The notes beneath the pieces are model-generated. The model saw only the letters and a program-made list of their open reading frames with translations, made no database searches and was not told where the DNA came from. A program made the position numbers and the translations under genes. This document shows, one piece after another, positions 35,401 to 47,630 of a DNA stretch of 64,000 bases. Each line of letters opens with the position of its first letter. Within the stretch, counting starts at the first letter, position 1. This DNA comes from Cordia subcordata (taxonomy: Eukaryota > Streptophyta > Magnoliopsida > Boraginales > Cordiaceae), in contig JAPTOF010000015.1 of assembly GCA_028554755.1 (NCBI GenBank), forward strand, positions 992,001 through 1,056,000, given 5' to 3'.

Positions 35401-36090
35401 GTGGGATTTCTCCCAACTCAAAGCTAAGTTCTTCTCCACACAATGGTTTAAGACTAAAGAGAGGTGACTCAAGTACTCATCAAAACTATCACTAAAGACT
35501 GAGAAATTATCTATGAATATCTCTAAATGTCATTCAATCATGTCACTAAAAATGGCCATCATATACCTCTAGAAAGTCGGGTGTTACATAGACCAAAGGG
35601 CATCCTCCTATAGGCAAAAGTGCCATAGGGACAAGTAAAGGTAGTCTTTTCCTTGTCCTCAAGAAACACAAGGATCTGATTATACTCGGAATAGCCATCT
35701 AAAAAGTAACAGTAGCTATGCCCAGCTACTCTATCTAGAATCTGGTCTAGAAAAGGCAACAAGAAATGATCCTTCCTAGTTTTGGAGTTAAGCCTCCTAT
35801 AGTCAATGCAAACTCTCCAACCCCAGGAAGTATGCGTAGGGATAAACTCTTCTCTCTCATTCTCTACAACTGTGATCCCGGACTTCTTAGGGACAACTTG
35901 GATCGGGCTAACCCATTTGGTATCAGAGATCGGATAAATAATACCTGCATCTAAAAGCTTAACAATCTCTTTCTTAACTACTTCACTCATGTGTGGGTTT
36001 AGCCTTCTTTGCACCTCCCTCGAAGGAATGACTCCATCCTTAAGGTGAATACAATGCATGCAAATCGAAGGGTCAATTCCTTTCAAATCA
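35401..36090 (-). pseudogene. G1 reverse transcriptase
   Basis: Open codons 36086-35559 give RRLNPHMSEVVKKEIVKLLDAGIIYPISD, WVSPIQVVPKKSGITVV, WRVCIDYRRLNSKTRKDHFLLPFLDQ, YCYFLDGYSEYNQI and TFAYRRMPFGLCN, the standard gypsy RT blocks. The catalytic box, downstream of a frame break, reads EIFIDNF at about 35495-35515 where FMDDF is usual, so the second Asp is Asn. An in-frame stop precedes it. Confidence 0.88.
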
Positions 36091-36930
36091 TCAATTTTTC
36101 ACCTTATAGCCTTCCTATGTTTCCTAAGAACCTCATGCTCTCTAAAAAGATCTGAAGCTATGATAAGTGAAAGGGTCTCATTAGGGCGTAGGAAAGCATA
36201 CTTTAAATGCTCAGAAAGGGGTTTGAGCTTTAAAGATGGGCTAGGCTCAACCAAGGGGAACTCAACCTTAACAACATCAATTAGGGCATCACTAGAATCA
36301 AAACTAAAAGGAATAACCTCAAGTGACTTATCAATCAAAGAATCCTTAACTAAAAAGGTAGAAGCTACACATTTCTGCTCTAAGGTCTTCAAATCAAAGC
36401 TAGTTAATAAGTCCTAAAATTTTCTCAATTATTCTCTATCAGTCATAGTTCTCTTTACAAAGTCCTCGACACAAGAATTAATAACATCTGCTCTAAAGGA
36501 CTTTTCTCCATCCTCTTCTCCTCCTATACTAGCATTATTCACCGCCTCGGCAACCTTCATGGTGGATCTCAAATTCCCAAATTTCATCTCTAATAATCCC
36601 GACCTACAATGAATAATGGCATCTGCAGTAGCAAGGAAGGGGTGACCTAATAGAACAAGGGTGGAATGCCTAGAATTATGACCCAAATCCATATCTAATA
36701 CTATGAAGTCAATAGGGTACACAAAGTTACTTTCTTGGACCATAACATCCTCTATTACACCCCTAGGTCTACGCTCTGACATATCAGTTAGTTGAAAAGT
36801 GACATGTGTAGGGGACAACTCACCTAGACCTAGCTACTAATAGATGGAGGAGGGAATGATATTCACACTAAACCCTAAATCTAGCAAGGCGTGATCAATC
36901 TAGGTCTCACAGATCCTACAAGGTATGGTG
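36091..36930 (-). pseudogene. G1 protease and protease-RT linker
   Basis: Near 36860-36895 the minus strand reads HALLDLGFSVNIIPSSIY, the gypsy aspartic-protease active-site region (DLG type). Open codons 36818-36429 continue with FIVLDMDLGHNSRHSTLVLLGHPFLATADAIIHC and MKFGNLRSTMKV, the second half of the protease. The linker (36392-36099) leads into RT. Confidence 0.78.
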
Positions 36931-39073
36931 AAAGCTCCAGGGTCACTCATCTTGGCTGAAAGGCCCGAAGTACGGATACTACTCACTTTCTTTGTAAGCC
37001 TTACCTTCTTAGGAATGTTTGATGATCTACGCTTCCTTGTACAAAGGTCTTTGAAGAACTTAGAATAGAAGGGAATGGAAAGGATCGCATCTATCAAGGG
37101 AAGATTAACCTTAAGGTCCTTAAGATGCTCTAAGATCTTGAAAAATATAGAATCCTCACTAGGTGTGGGCCTCTCTAAAATGGATGGGAAGGGAACTTTA
37201 GGTGCAACACCTTTAGATGAGTGGGAATCATCAATGGGCTCCTTTCCTTCCCGATATAGGCAGGAAGTACTAATTTCTCCATGGTCTCTAATAGGCTCAA
37301 CTGTCTCAACAGCACCACTTTCTACAGGGCTACAATCAAGCTCTCTAAATCGGAAGGACCAGTAGGTGTAAGCACTGCAAAGTCAACTTCTACTCTATTG
37401 TTCACTATCCTACCGCTTCTAAGAGTAGTGATGGCCTTAGCCTGTACCTGAGGGGGATAAGTGGTATCGATGGAGGATCAGGACTAGACTTTAGAGTTCA
37501 TCTCTAGCTAAGAAGGCAATTTCCCAGGGTCTCTAGTGCTCAACTGGGTGACAAGCTGCCCTAACTATGTCTCAAACTTAGCCATCTGTTGCCTTAGTTA
37601 GCCATCTCTTGCCTATTATTTACAAACTCCTGTTACTGGCTAGTTCATGCCTACTATTGATTCTGAATAAATTGTATCAACTTTATCATATCATTGCTAG
37701 GGGAATGGCTACTAGAGGGAGCAGGGAGTGACTGTGGCTGAGGAACACTAGGAAGCCTAGGTTGATGGATATTGTAAAAACCTGGAGGATTAGCAGGACG
37801 GGGTCATTGCTAGAATGGGGCTTGAGGTTAGGGAGAAGAAGTTTCATGTTAACTCTATCTCTTAGAAAATTTTGGGTTGTCCTTCTAACCCGAATTTTAC
37901 ATGTTCGAGTATGGATTGTACTCACAAGAATAACCTTGAGGAGCACACATTTGCTCCTTCATAAATTTGGGAAACTAGGGTGCTAAAAGGCAAGCTATGG
38001 TCTTATGAGATGACTTGGAACATAAAGCACATATTTCAACTACTAAAGGGGTGAAAAATGAACTTATAGAATTAGTCATATGACTGTGAGAGGAAAGAGA
38101 CAAAGAAATGAATTGATCTAACTTAAAGGCCTCTACCTTAGCAGGTAAATATAAAGAAACTCCCATCTCATAACACCTCTCTTAGTACCTTCCCACTAGA
38201 CCTATCCATGGCAAAGTTTTGAAAAGAATTTTCAGCCATCAACTTCATTTTTTCCTATGCCTCAGTCGATCTCAAAGTATAGAAGCCACCACCAAAGATG
38301 GCATTGACCATCATCCTATTTTGTTAAGATAAACCTTGAAAGAAGTATTGGAGTAGGTCATAACTACCATACTCATGGTGCAGACACCATCTTAGAAGGT
38401 CTTTAAACCTTTTCCAAGCCTCATGAAAAGATTCTAGATTATGTTGGGAGAAAGTCATAATGGTGGTCCTAAGTTTCATCGCCTTGGACATGGGATAGAA
38501 TTTCTAGAAGAACTTAGATTGAAGCTTAGCCCATGAAGTGATTCAACAATTAGGTAAGGAATGCAACAAAGTCCTAGCCTTGTCCTTAAGAGAGAAAGGA
38601 AACAATCTTAGACGTATGACCTCTTGGGAGACATTAGGGACATAGAGAGTGGAACTCATCTCAACAAAATCAATAATATGCTCTAGAGGACTCTTATTGC
38701 TTCTCCTTTAGAAGGAAAGAAGCATGGAAAACATATTATGCTTAATCTCGAAATTCATCTCCTCCAAACTCAGAATTTGAATGGCCAAATTAGGCTCAAA
38801 GGTTTCGGGGAGGAAGAATTGCTTAAGAGTAGGCTCCTTCTCTATGGGTGGGTTTGGTCTAAAAGTCTCTTGTCTAAAATGATCATGGGCTTGATGCCCA
38901 TGGTGATCATAAGGTGGAATAGGATTCATTGGAGAAACAGGAGGATTAGGAGGATGATTGGGATCGATCATCTCTTCAAGAAAATCTCTTAAATTCTTAA
39001 AATGTCTAGCAATCCTATTGGGTTCGGGATTAAGGGGAACTAAGGGATTTCTAACGGATCTCTTACCAAGCAT
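36931..39073 (-). pseudogene. G1 gag
   Basis: Starting at ATG 39073 the frame gives MLGKRSVRNPLVPLNPEPNRIARHFKNLRDFLEE, resembling the gag start of plant Tat/Athila elements. Many frameshifts and stops follow. A late segment with RVRRTTQNFLRDRVNMK (about 37860-37920) has a counterpart in G2 at about 51170-51220, showing homology between the two gags. Confidence 0.65.
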
Positions 39074-39431
39074 ACAAAAACTATCCTAACTTCAGCCACT
39101 TCAACCCCTAAAAACTCAACAATCCTAAAACTACATCAAATAAGCCACAATACTAAAAAGTCTACTAAAAACAAAAACAAGAACAACTAATAAAGTTAAA
39201 CAAGCAAGCAAGCTAAGTATGAAAAATAAACAAGCAAGCAAGCTAAGTATGAAAAATAAACTTAAAGCTAAAAAGGAAAAAAAAACAAATATAGATAAGC
39301 AAGTACAAAAGTTAAATAATATAAACAAGAAGCAAGATAATAAATAACTAAACAAACTATAAAGAAAAAGCAAGGAAAATAAATAAAGCACCTACCAAAA
39401 CACATAAGCAAGGAATATAAAACATCGTGCC

Positions 39432-39455
39432 TCCTCGACAATGACGTTAAGAATT
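39432..39455 (-). other. Probable primer-binding site of G1
   Basis: Directly inside the 5' LTR, the minus strand reads TAACGTCATTGTCGAGGAGG. It resembles GGCGTCGTTGTCGGGGA-like PBS sequences of this group after several transitions. The tRNA is not assigned. Confidence 0.45.
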
Positions 39456-41356
39456 TGGTGTGCCCTTTAAGGTGCAAGCCCTAAAAGGTCCCGCAAGCGT
39501 ATGGACTGTGCAATATAAGGGTATTAATGTAGGTGTCGAACCACAGGGAGACTATTGTTGAAAAGTGAATCCTATGCTTGGTGTCTAGAAAGGGCTAAAA
39601 AGAAAACCTAGACTAAACATATTTTTGGTGTTTTGGATTAATGGGAGCTAGGAGGGAAATGATGGGACTACACTATGGATATTAGAAAGGAAAAGTAAGA
39701 ACTAAGCTAATCTAGGGGGATTAAACCTATGGGAAGGTGATAGGGTGACCTACACTTTTGAACGACTGACTTTTTAACTCAATGCTATGGGATTCAAGAT
39801 ATTGACTTACTAAACATGGCTTCTAATACTCAGCAACTAACTAGTGTCCTAATTACACCTTAGGACTCGGTGCGGGTCTTTTCCTATGTATACACACTTA
39901 GAGCTACGGCGTGGTCTTTATATACCTAAGGCCATAGGAGGACTAGGGAGTTACTAAGGTGTCTAAGAATGATCCCGCCCTAGTTCCTAAACCATTAGCT
40001 AGATTTAAAGCTAAAAGTTAGGGGTCCTAGGGTCAATTAAGCCTATCCAGACTCCTATTTGCTGGATTAAAAAACTAAAAGGGACTCGATCAAGACTAGT
40101 CCTAACTTAAGTATCGTCATTCTAGGGACACTAAAGTGGATTGGTATTTAAAAGGGACAGTCTTACATATTCTAAGGTAAGGCATTGTGAATATAACATC
40201 CTATCCATGATACAAACACAAGTGAGTTTGATTTACGCCATTGGAAACATTTAAGCATCAACATGTATCAATATTTGAGCATGTATTCACTATAAAGCAT
40301 GTTAATGTTCACATAGACATGAATTTAACTAACCCACTTCATATTATCTTCAAACACACACATAGACATATATATTCAAAAGATTAGAATTGTTCTATAG
40401 CAAATACAGCTTAATTTATATACATACAACTCATTCAAGCATTACATCAAGCACATAGACATGAAATGATATAAAGCTTTTCAAAAATAAGAACAAAGTA
40501 TGTATGTATGTATATATATATAAGCAAATCAAATCCCATAACAAAGAATACAAAAATTATCCCATTACACAAGTTTAATCACCCTAATCTATCTACTCAA
40601 GCATATAATAAAGGAGAATGAAAGAGGATTGAGAATGCTCCCCTTTCATCCTTGCTTGTTTCTTTACAAACTTGAGTAAATCTTCACCAAATGATGTTTG
40701 AATACTCCAAAATCAACTTAATTCTAAGTGGGCATGTGTGTTTGTGTATGTATTAGAGATGGCTGAATGTAGAGTTTTGTGCATGAGAAGTGGGTGTGTG
40801 AATGGAAGGTGAAAAAGGGATCAAAATCTCCTCAAAATAGGCTAGAAAAGGGCTTACATAATGCAGCAATCGCGTCCAGTCGGGGGCCTTGGCTGATCGA
40901 TCAGCCTAACCTTGTCGTCAACTGGCCTAAAGGGGTTGCTTTTGTTTTGGCCGGTCACCTAAGCCTGTTGGTTAGCCCTGGAAGGAGAGCTGATCGGCCA
41001 GGTCAAAAGCTGGCCAATTTCTTTGCGTCGTGTATGTTTTGCTCTGGTTGCACTTTTCTTTGCCCAGTTGCCTCCAAAAGCTCTTTTCATGGTTCTCCCA
41101 TATCCCGAACACCTCAAGCTTGACTCCAACATCAATTCTCCATCAATTCAAGTCCCATGCTTTTGACCTAACCTCACCAAACATGAGAAATAAGCATGCA
41201 TTATTGGAGTATTTGTCTTTAACCTCAATTATGTATATTTGCTTACATTTAAACCTAATTCTAGTACATGTACTATACTAATGCATCTCTTAAAGCTAAA
41301 AACACCTCTTAAGCATAGGCAAATAACAATGCAAACACACAAAAACACAACACATT
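39456..41356 (-). repeat. 5' LTR of G1 (1,901 bp)
   Basis: It pairs with 30102-31967 along its length (for example GGTGCAAGCCCTAAAAGGTC, CTTGCTTGTTTCTTTACAAA). It keeps the hairpin segment at about 40,000-40,115 that the 3' LTR has lost, and a decayed GGTCGACC-type block at about 40,870-41,010. Confidence 0.9.
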
Positions 41357-41361
41357 ACACG

Positions 41362-41878
41362 TGCATGTCCCGATTGGTATGTGGCAAGGAATCTCATCAT
41401 TCAAGGCCTCTTCTCATGGTACATCAAAGTGCTGCACCCTAACTTCACCAGTTCATCCACATATACTCAAAATTAAGAGTATCGGTCACTCAAATATTTT
41501 GTCCTCTATATATGATTGTATGGTTCCAAAAGACATACTCAAAGTGGTTCTATCTAACAAGTGACACAGGTACTAGAAGTGAAATCTGGAAAGACCCTTC
41601 AATGACCTACATAGATTACCCCTATCGGGAGACTCGCCTACTATAGCGTTTTTTCCATAGAGTGCCCAACATTACTATCCAGCTATACTTGGACCTATTG
41701 TGCATCCAACCTCACTATGCACCCCAGTCATTGGACAATATTATTAGACCTTTACACAATATATCACGCATATATACCAGAGATAATATATGGAAAAAGT
41801 ACCCATAAATGCAATAAATGATCAAATACCTAGTTCAATATTTTTGTACAAGTAGTCTTAGGGCATGCAATCTCAACA
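41362..41878 (-). repeat. C1 5' LTR, right segment
   Basis: Continues the C1 LTR beyond G1: GTACATCAAAGTGCTGCACC and ACTTCACCAGTTCATCCACA match about 25318-25357 of the 3' LTR. It ends at the LTR start TGTTGAGATTGCATGCCC, followed by the TAGAT half of the target duplication. Confidence 0.88.
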
Positions 41879-41883
41879 TAGAT

Positions 41884-42234
41884 ATCCCTGCACACTAAAG
41901 TTTCAATTCATAGGTTTTGTAATTGAACCTATTAAATGGACTTTTAGTAGATGAACTTTAACAGCTTGCAAATGTTGTGTTAATGATAAATGCAAATCGT
42001 GCTTCTAGTAATAATAATGCATATGCAAATGTTGTTGGTTTGTCATCTTTTACAAGTGCATTGCTAGATTCAATTTTCTCTACACCATAGATTTTGAATA
42101 GCAGAGCTATTGACCACAAAATTTCTGACCTTACACTTCTCACTAAAATAGAGTCTTCATTAATACCAGTTATTAATCTATTGACTGGCTCTTCATCCCT
42201 AATAACTTTTAGTAACACCATACCATTTGATTCA
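41884..42234 (+). pseudogene. C0 gag end and protease remnant
   Basis: C0 resumes here on the plus strand: DELQQLANVV-like sequence after shifts, then NNNAYANVVGLSSF and ILNSRAIDHKISDLTLL (about 42090-42140). Copia protease usually has WIIDSGATDH here, so the catalytic DSG is NSR and the preceding Trp is a stop. G3 cuts it at 42,239. Confidence 0.72.
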
Positions 42235-42239
42235 GACAT

Positions 42240-42468
42240 TGATGCGCATTCCAAGCACAAACCTTAAAATTAGCCCGCAAGTGCACAAGTCATTTATAGC
42301 CTAGTCATGCAAGTATAGGATGGTATCCGTAGGGAGGCTACAGTGGGGAATGGTTTTAAGCCATATGTCCTAGGAAATTACTAAAGAAATGAACTATTCT
42401 ACTTTTTGTTTCGGTTGAGTGGAGCTTGGAATGTAAATCTAATCTAAAGGAAACTAAACTAAGGAAAT
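42240..42468 (-). repeat. G3 3' LTR, first piece
   Basis: It starts TGATGCGCATTCCAAGCACA and contains TTAGCCCGCAAGTGCAC, the end sequence shared with D1, D2 and LTR F. It stops at GAAAT where G2 enters, and lines up with the first 290 bases of LTR F. Confidence 0.78.
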
Positions 42469-44413
42469 TGATGCTAGCTAATTAAGCACTAAGCATTAAT
42501 TAAGAGCCTATAAGTGTACAGGTTGTGTACTCTAATATGCAACAGTAGAGTCGATCCCTCAAAGAGGCGGGAAATGAGGAATGAAAGCTAAGTATGTGTC
42601 TTAGAAATCTAGAAAGAAAACACGCTACTTAAGAATTCGTTTTGGTTGTTTTAGGTTTAAAAGGAGCTCAAAGTAAATTAAACTAATCTAAACAAACTAA
42701 GAAAAATAAAAGCAAGGGAAAACAAGCTAGTAGAAGGGAATCGACACAAGCAATAGGACAATGGGTGAAATCTGCTTAACTATGGGTGACTTGGGTACTA
42801 ACTTCACTATGGGATTAACTTTGATGGTTTTGCTCTAAGAGGGGGTTGTTCTACTCTAGGAATCTAATCAACCTCTTCTACAATCTCTAGAACTCGGTGT
42901 AGGTTTATTCTTAGGTGCTAGCTTCCTAGAGGCATAGCATGGTCCTTATGAACTAGAGAACGGATTAGCTAATTACATTTCTAGGTAATAGTAATTGGTG
43001 TTACCCTAGGTTCTAACGTATTGGCTGGGTTTAAAGCTAAGAACTAGGCTTTCTAAGGTCAATTAAGCCAGCTCAACACCTACTAGCTGGGTTTAAAGCC
43101 AAATGAGACTAAACTAGACCTAATTATTGATGAAGAACCACTAATCATAGGATCACACAAGTGGGGTTTGACAATAAAGCACATCATACATATTCTTGAG
43201 CATGGTACGAATAAATATAAAGCATATTCTAGCCCTAAACACTAAGACATATTTAGGTCATACCAATTTAGGCATTAGAATCCAACATGTATGTCATAAA
43301 AGCAAAAATTGCTATTAAGGCATTTAAAAACACATATAGACATGCATAGTTACAAGACTTACTTCATTGAATCACTACATAAGCACCTAGACATGCTCAT
43401 ACAATAATTTAGAAGTGTTAAATAGAAATTAAGCCTCTAAATATATATGTTCTTTCACCTAGGCATATCATTAAACACATAGACATATGTGTAAATAGCC
43501 ATTGAAACATTAAAAGCAAACATATATATTAAACCATCAAAATCTCATAGCAAAGTAGTGCTTAATCAACCCATAATACAAGCGTCAATCACCCATAAAA
43601 GATCCATTCTAACACAGAGAAAAATAAGTACAAAAGATATATTCTAACATAGAGAAAACTAAGTATAAAAGGAGAAAGATGAACCTCACTTTCATGCTTA
43701 GCTTTGCTCTTGAAATCCTTGTCTTGATCTTGCTATCATGACTGTTAAAACCCTAATCAAAAGCTTGGATCTTGGTGTATTTGTGTGTGGTTTAATGTGT
43801 GAGAGATGGGTGAAGTAAGGTTTAGTATGTATGTGTAATGGGTGTAAGAAGTATGGGTTTGAAGATATGAATAGGCTCAAAATGGCCTTAAATAGCCCTC
43901 CTTCGCCGCAAAAGGCAGTTGCTAGGTTGGGCTCCAGTTCTTTGAAACAAATGAATCCGACCATATTTTGGGAGCTTTCTAATCTAGGTCAGAAGCATGG
44001 CTAGAAGGAGGGCTGGAGTCATGGCTGGTCAACTGGCCTTGAGCTAAGGCGTGACCAGCCTTGACCATAAAGCTTCTCATCTTTGCTCCTTTCATGCCCA
44101 ATCTTCCCCGGTTGCTTCATTCTGTGGTCGATAACCTTCAAATGCGTTCTTCTTGACTTCTTCACATCCAAAACACCCTTAGCTTTGCTCCACATCAATT
44201 CGTCATCCATTTAAGCTCCTAACACTTCCCTAATTTCTTACCTAAAACATGCAATAAATGTGCATTTTTGTTCCAAACTCAACTATTGACATTTGCGGCT
44301 TACTATCCCTAAATATGATATAAATACAACACTAACACACCTAATAAAGTAAAAGAACATCTCAAACATATAAAGAAATGCTAAACAAATACACACACCA
44401 TCACAACATATCA
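42469..44413 (-). repeat. 3' LTR of G2 (1,945 bp)
   Basis: Ends are TGATGCTAGC at 42469 and CATATCA at 44413. It pairs with 51962-53837 over most of its length (for example AACAAGCTAGTAGAAGGGAA, TCATGCTTAGCTTTGCTCTT). Two hairpin motifs of the TTGGCT..AGCCAA type lie at about 43020 and 43085. Confidence 0.88.
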
Positions 44414-44591
44414 ACATTTCCAAACCTTCTACTTGCTTATCCCCAAGTAAGTCCAAACCTAAGTTTATCGCTAAAATCAATACAAAGGGTTGCTTAAAGG
44501 ATTGATTCGCTATCAAGATAAACCTAAGGAGCATGAAAGGGTCATTCCTATTGTAGAAGGATCCCAAGTCTTTTTGGATCTTTCCTCTACT
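44414..44591 (-). other. G2 3' non-coding domain, part before D1
   Basis: It starts with a degenerate polypurine tract (ACATTTCCAAACC on the plus strand) and matches the G1 sequence at 31968-32135. D1 interrupts it at CTACT. Confidence 0.7.
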
Positions 44592-46310
44592 TGACATGCG
44601 CGTATCGAGTTTTACACTTGTAAGCGTACAGATCGTTTGTGGTATAGTGTATTCGAGTGCGGGTATCGTCTCCACGGGGAGGCTACCTAAGTTTGGTCTC
44701 TATGTGCTCGGGTGCCTCAAACTTGCTACGTGCGTGTGTGTGCTTACTTTAAGATAGAAGGGAGCTCGAAAAAAGGAGAATAAAAACTAATTTATGGAGG
44801 AACTTAAAGGAGCCAAACTAAGGAAGGAAAAACTAACAAAGAAGAAGGGGATCTAGAGCGATTGCATTGCAACTAGACTTGGGCTATGATAACAGATGAG
44901 GTCTATCTAAAGCTTGGGACTTCTATTACCATTGTATTGATCAGGGGCTCTCTTAACCAATACTAGTGGTTTAACTTGTTAGCTGGATTTAAAGCTAAGG
45001 GCCAATCCCTCCTAGCCTACGTAATCCGTGCTTAGAACTTATCCTCTTGGCTGGATTTAAAGCCAAGGACTAGCACCTAAACATTACGTGACATTAAGGC
45101 TTGATTAACCAACACTAACGTGGGTGAGGGATACTCTAGTCTAGGTTAACTTATCCGCTTGGCTGGGTTTAAAGCCAAGGACTAGTACCTAAACTCGACT
45201 AAGCATAGCATGTAACCTATTAGCTGGATTTAAAGCTAAAGCCTACTCTACTAAGCATAGCCATGAGATTAAGCACAATCATATCACCCATAAAAGTAGA
45301 TAAGAGCACTTGAAGCAGCAAAGCCATGAGATTAAGCACAATCATATCACCCATAAAAGTAGATAAGAGCACTTGAAGCACAAATAACACATGCATATTC
45401 ACTTAGGCATTTTAACAAACACATAGACATGTTTGATTTCCAATACATAGACATATTGAATCATGCCATATATTTATGTAAAAAAACATGTATTAAGAGC
45501 CAAAAATTTACACAAATCCATTATTCAAAGCCCTAATCTAATATACAACAACAATTAACCCTAAATCTAGCCTAATCTAGCAGCATATTTACAAGAAATA
45601 GAGAAAGAAAAAGAAGAATTTCCTTAAATTCTTGCTTCCAAATCCATGCAAATCCTTCAAATCTTTGTTTAATGCTTCAATCCTAGCTTGGTGTGGGGTT
45701 TAGATGGTGATTTAGGGTGCTTGGTGAAGTGAGTAGAGGGTTAGGGTTTATTAGGATTTAAGAAATAAAAGTTCCTCCCCTGAAAATGAGCTGAAACGAG
45801 CAATTTATAAAAAACTTTAGCGCACAGCCGATCGACCGGTAAACTCGACCGGCTTACTAATGGGGGCTTTCTGACTTGGCTGGTGGACCTAGCCAGTCGA
45901 CCTGCTTTGGAGGGCAACTGAACCGGCTTAATTTTTATGCTCTTTGGGGCGGTCGGTCGACCTAGCTGGTAGACCGATAAGTCTTCCCGATTGACCGCCT
46001 GGGTCAGAATGCTCCCTTTTTCATTCCTTTACTTCCGGTCTTTATCCGTTAGCTAATTTCTTCCTCGTGTAAGCTCGAACCCTTCTAAAAGACTTCTAAA
46101 ACATGGAATATAACACTTAGTGTAGTATTTATGCATCAAAATACATTATGTACAAATATTAACAAATATGCATAAACTTTATACTAAGTGCACTCAATTA
46201 TGCTCTAAACACCTCTGAACATGCATGCAAAAACTAGATACAAATGCTCTAAACACCTCTAAACATGCATGCAAAAACTAGATACAAACATGCACAAATC
46301 ACACATATCA
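44592..46310 (-). mobile_element. Solo gypsy LTR D1 (1,719 bp), minus orientation
   Basis: Ends are TGACATGCGC at 44592 and CACACATATCA at 46310. Both flanks are CTACT (44587-44591 and 46311-46315), a perfect target duplication, and the joined flanks rebuild the G2/G1 3' domain. It has internal tandem duplications of 63 bp (from 45259) and 44 bp (from 46201), four hairpin motifs (44979, 45046, 45158, 45220) and a GGTCGACC-like block (about 45828-46000). A single LTR with a perfect duplication implies recombination between the LTRs of a former full element. Confidence 0.92.
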
Positions 46311-47630
46311 CTACTCATAAAGGGCCTCATACCTCGTGGGAAGTTTCTGAGTAGCCATACTAGCACAAGGCTAGGATTCTAATGCATACACTTAGCATGT
46401 TGATATTTCATGCCCTCTTGACTAACATGACCTCCTTAACATGCTCATAGTTTCAAGATAAGATGAGAAAGAATGTACAAACACAATGGTTCACAAATTG
46501 ATGTTAGAGCCTTATTCACACAACACTAAAGGAAAAAGAGGATAACTTGTGCCAAGTAGACATTATGTCACTTATGCACTTATTCATTGAACTCTTTTTT
46601 TCTTGGTGCTTTTGGATTTTTGTATTTTTTTTATTTTTCAAATTTTCCATCTTTTTGCACCTTTTTTTTTTCCTTTTTCAATTTTTTGGATTTTTCATAC
46701 CTTTGCATCACATAACAAAAAGAACAGAAAAAGAAAGGCTAAGGCACATAAAAAAGAACCAATTGAGGAAGGGGCATTCATATCAATAACCCTTTTTTCA
46801 ACACTCTCAACCAAGCTATGGGATAGCTACAAGGTGCATTCTTAAAGGCACTCATTCCCCATAACTTTCAAGGGTATCATCTCTAAGACTCTACTCTCTA
46901 TCCACTCTATTCACTCCTCACAATGCAAGCTCATTTTCACTAATCAACTGAGTCAATCACAATAGTAAACACTCTTATCAACCAACGGATCAACGATTCT
47001 ATATGCTTAAAATCAAAAACCTTTTCACCATTTTAAGCCAATAATGCAACGTACCGACCCTAATGAAGCATAAAACAATAAGAATCAAGATCTTACATCC
47101 TCAAACCTAAACTTTACTAGTCCTCAAGCAGAAAGAACAAAGGCACGCAAAAAGCAAATAGGCAATATAAAGCAAGTATAGGTGTTGGGAAAGTGGTAGA
47201 CAGGTGGGGAACAAGTGGAGAAATGATAGATACAATCTTGCATTCTTGAAGCTCTCCATGCCAATGATCAACATTTCAACTACTAACCCTGTGACTCATT
47301 CAAACCATAAACACTCACAAAGAACAATGTTAGTAACATTACCATGAAAGCTTGGATTAGCATATGCAAATAATAAGACAAGGTGTATCTTATAGGAAAA
47401 GGGATCGGGGATCAACACTTGTGTAGGTGAAAAAAGAAAAACAAATGAAAGGAAAATAAAACATGGAATGTAAAATAGCATAGTTTAGCCTACGTCGCCT
47501 CCTAGTAGCGTTAACCACAATGCCGTCAGCCAAGTGATCATCAACCATTATCCAAACGTCTAGGGTGCCTCTTAGCAGCACTGGGTTTTACGCCCTCAGT
47601 TGGGCGATGATGTTAGGGCTAATCACACTT
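46311..47630 (-). other. G2 3' non-coding domain, part after D1
   Basis: Homologous to 32132-33360 of G1: the T-rich tract at about 46590-46715, AAGAAAGGCTAAGGCACAT, CAAGCTATGGGATAGCTACA and CTAAACTTTACTAGTCCTCA. Similarity to G1 stops near 47,560, where G1 goes on into integrase. Confidence 0.65.

Larger units (their letters stand above)
30102..41356 (-). mobile_element. Ty3/gypsy retrotransposon G1 (Tat/Athila type), 11.3 kb
   Basis: G1 is read right to left: 5' LTR 39456-41356, internal region 31968-39455, 3' LTR 30102-31967. The 5-bp flanks CACAT (30097-30101) and CACGT (41357-41361) match the C1 LTR sequence at the insertion point. The order gag, protease, RT, RNase H, integrase is that of Ty3/gypsy. 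The protease motif of DLG type, the integrase style GIDFM..FP without a chromodomain, the long LTRs and the long non-coding stretch after integrase fit the Tat/Athila group. All frames contain stops. Confidence 0.9.
24062..41878 (-). mobile_element. Ty1/copia retrotransposon C1, with nested gypsy G1
   Basis: The element is read right to left. Its outer ends are TGTTGAGATTGCATGCCC (5' LTR start, 41878) and TGTTGG read on the plus strand (3' LTR end, 24062). Flanking CAGAT (24057-24061) and TAGAT (41879-41883) are a 5-bp target duplication with one C-to-T change. The internal order gag zinc knuckle, pre-integrase, integrase, RT, RNase H is diagnostic of Ty1/copia. The 5' LTR lacks its last 580-600 bp, and the PBS and front of gag are gone, all removed in one deletion ending at 29,522. 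G1 (30102-41356) splits the 5' LTR. Confidence 0.9.

Noticed and set aside
41958..42260. 100-codon minus-strand open frame
   Set aside because: It is the reverse strand of the C0 protease remnant and runs into the G3 LTR.
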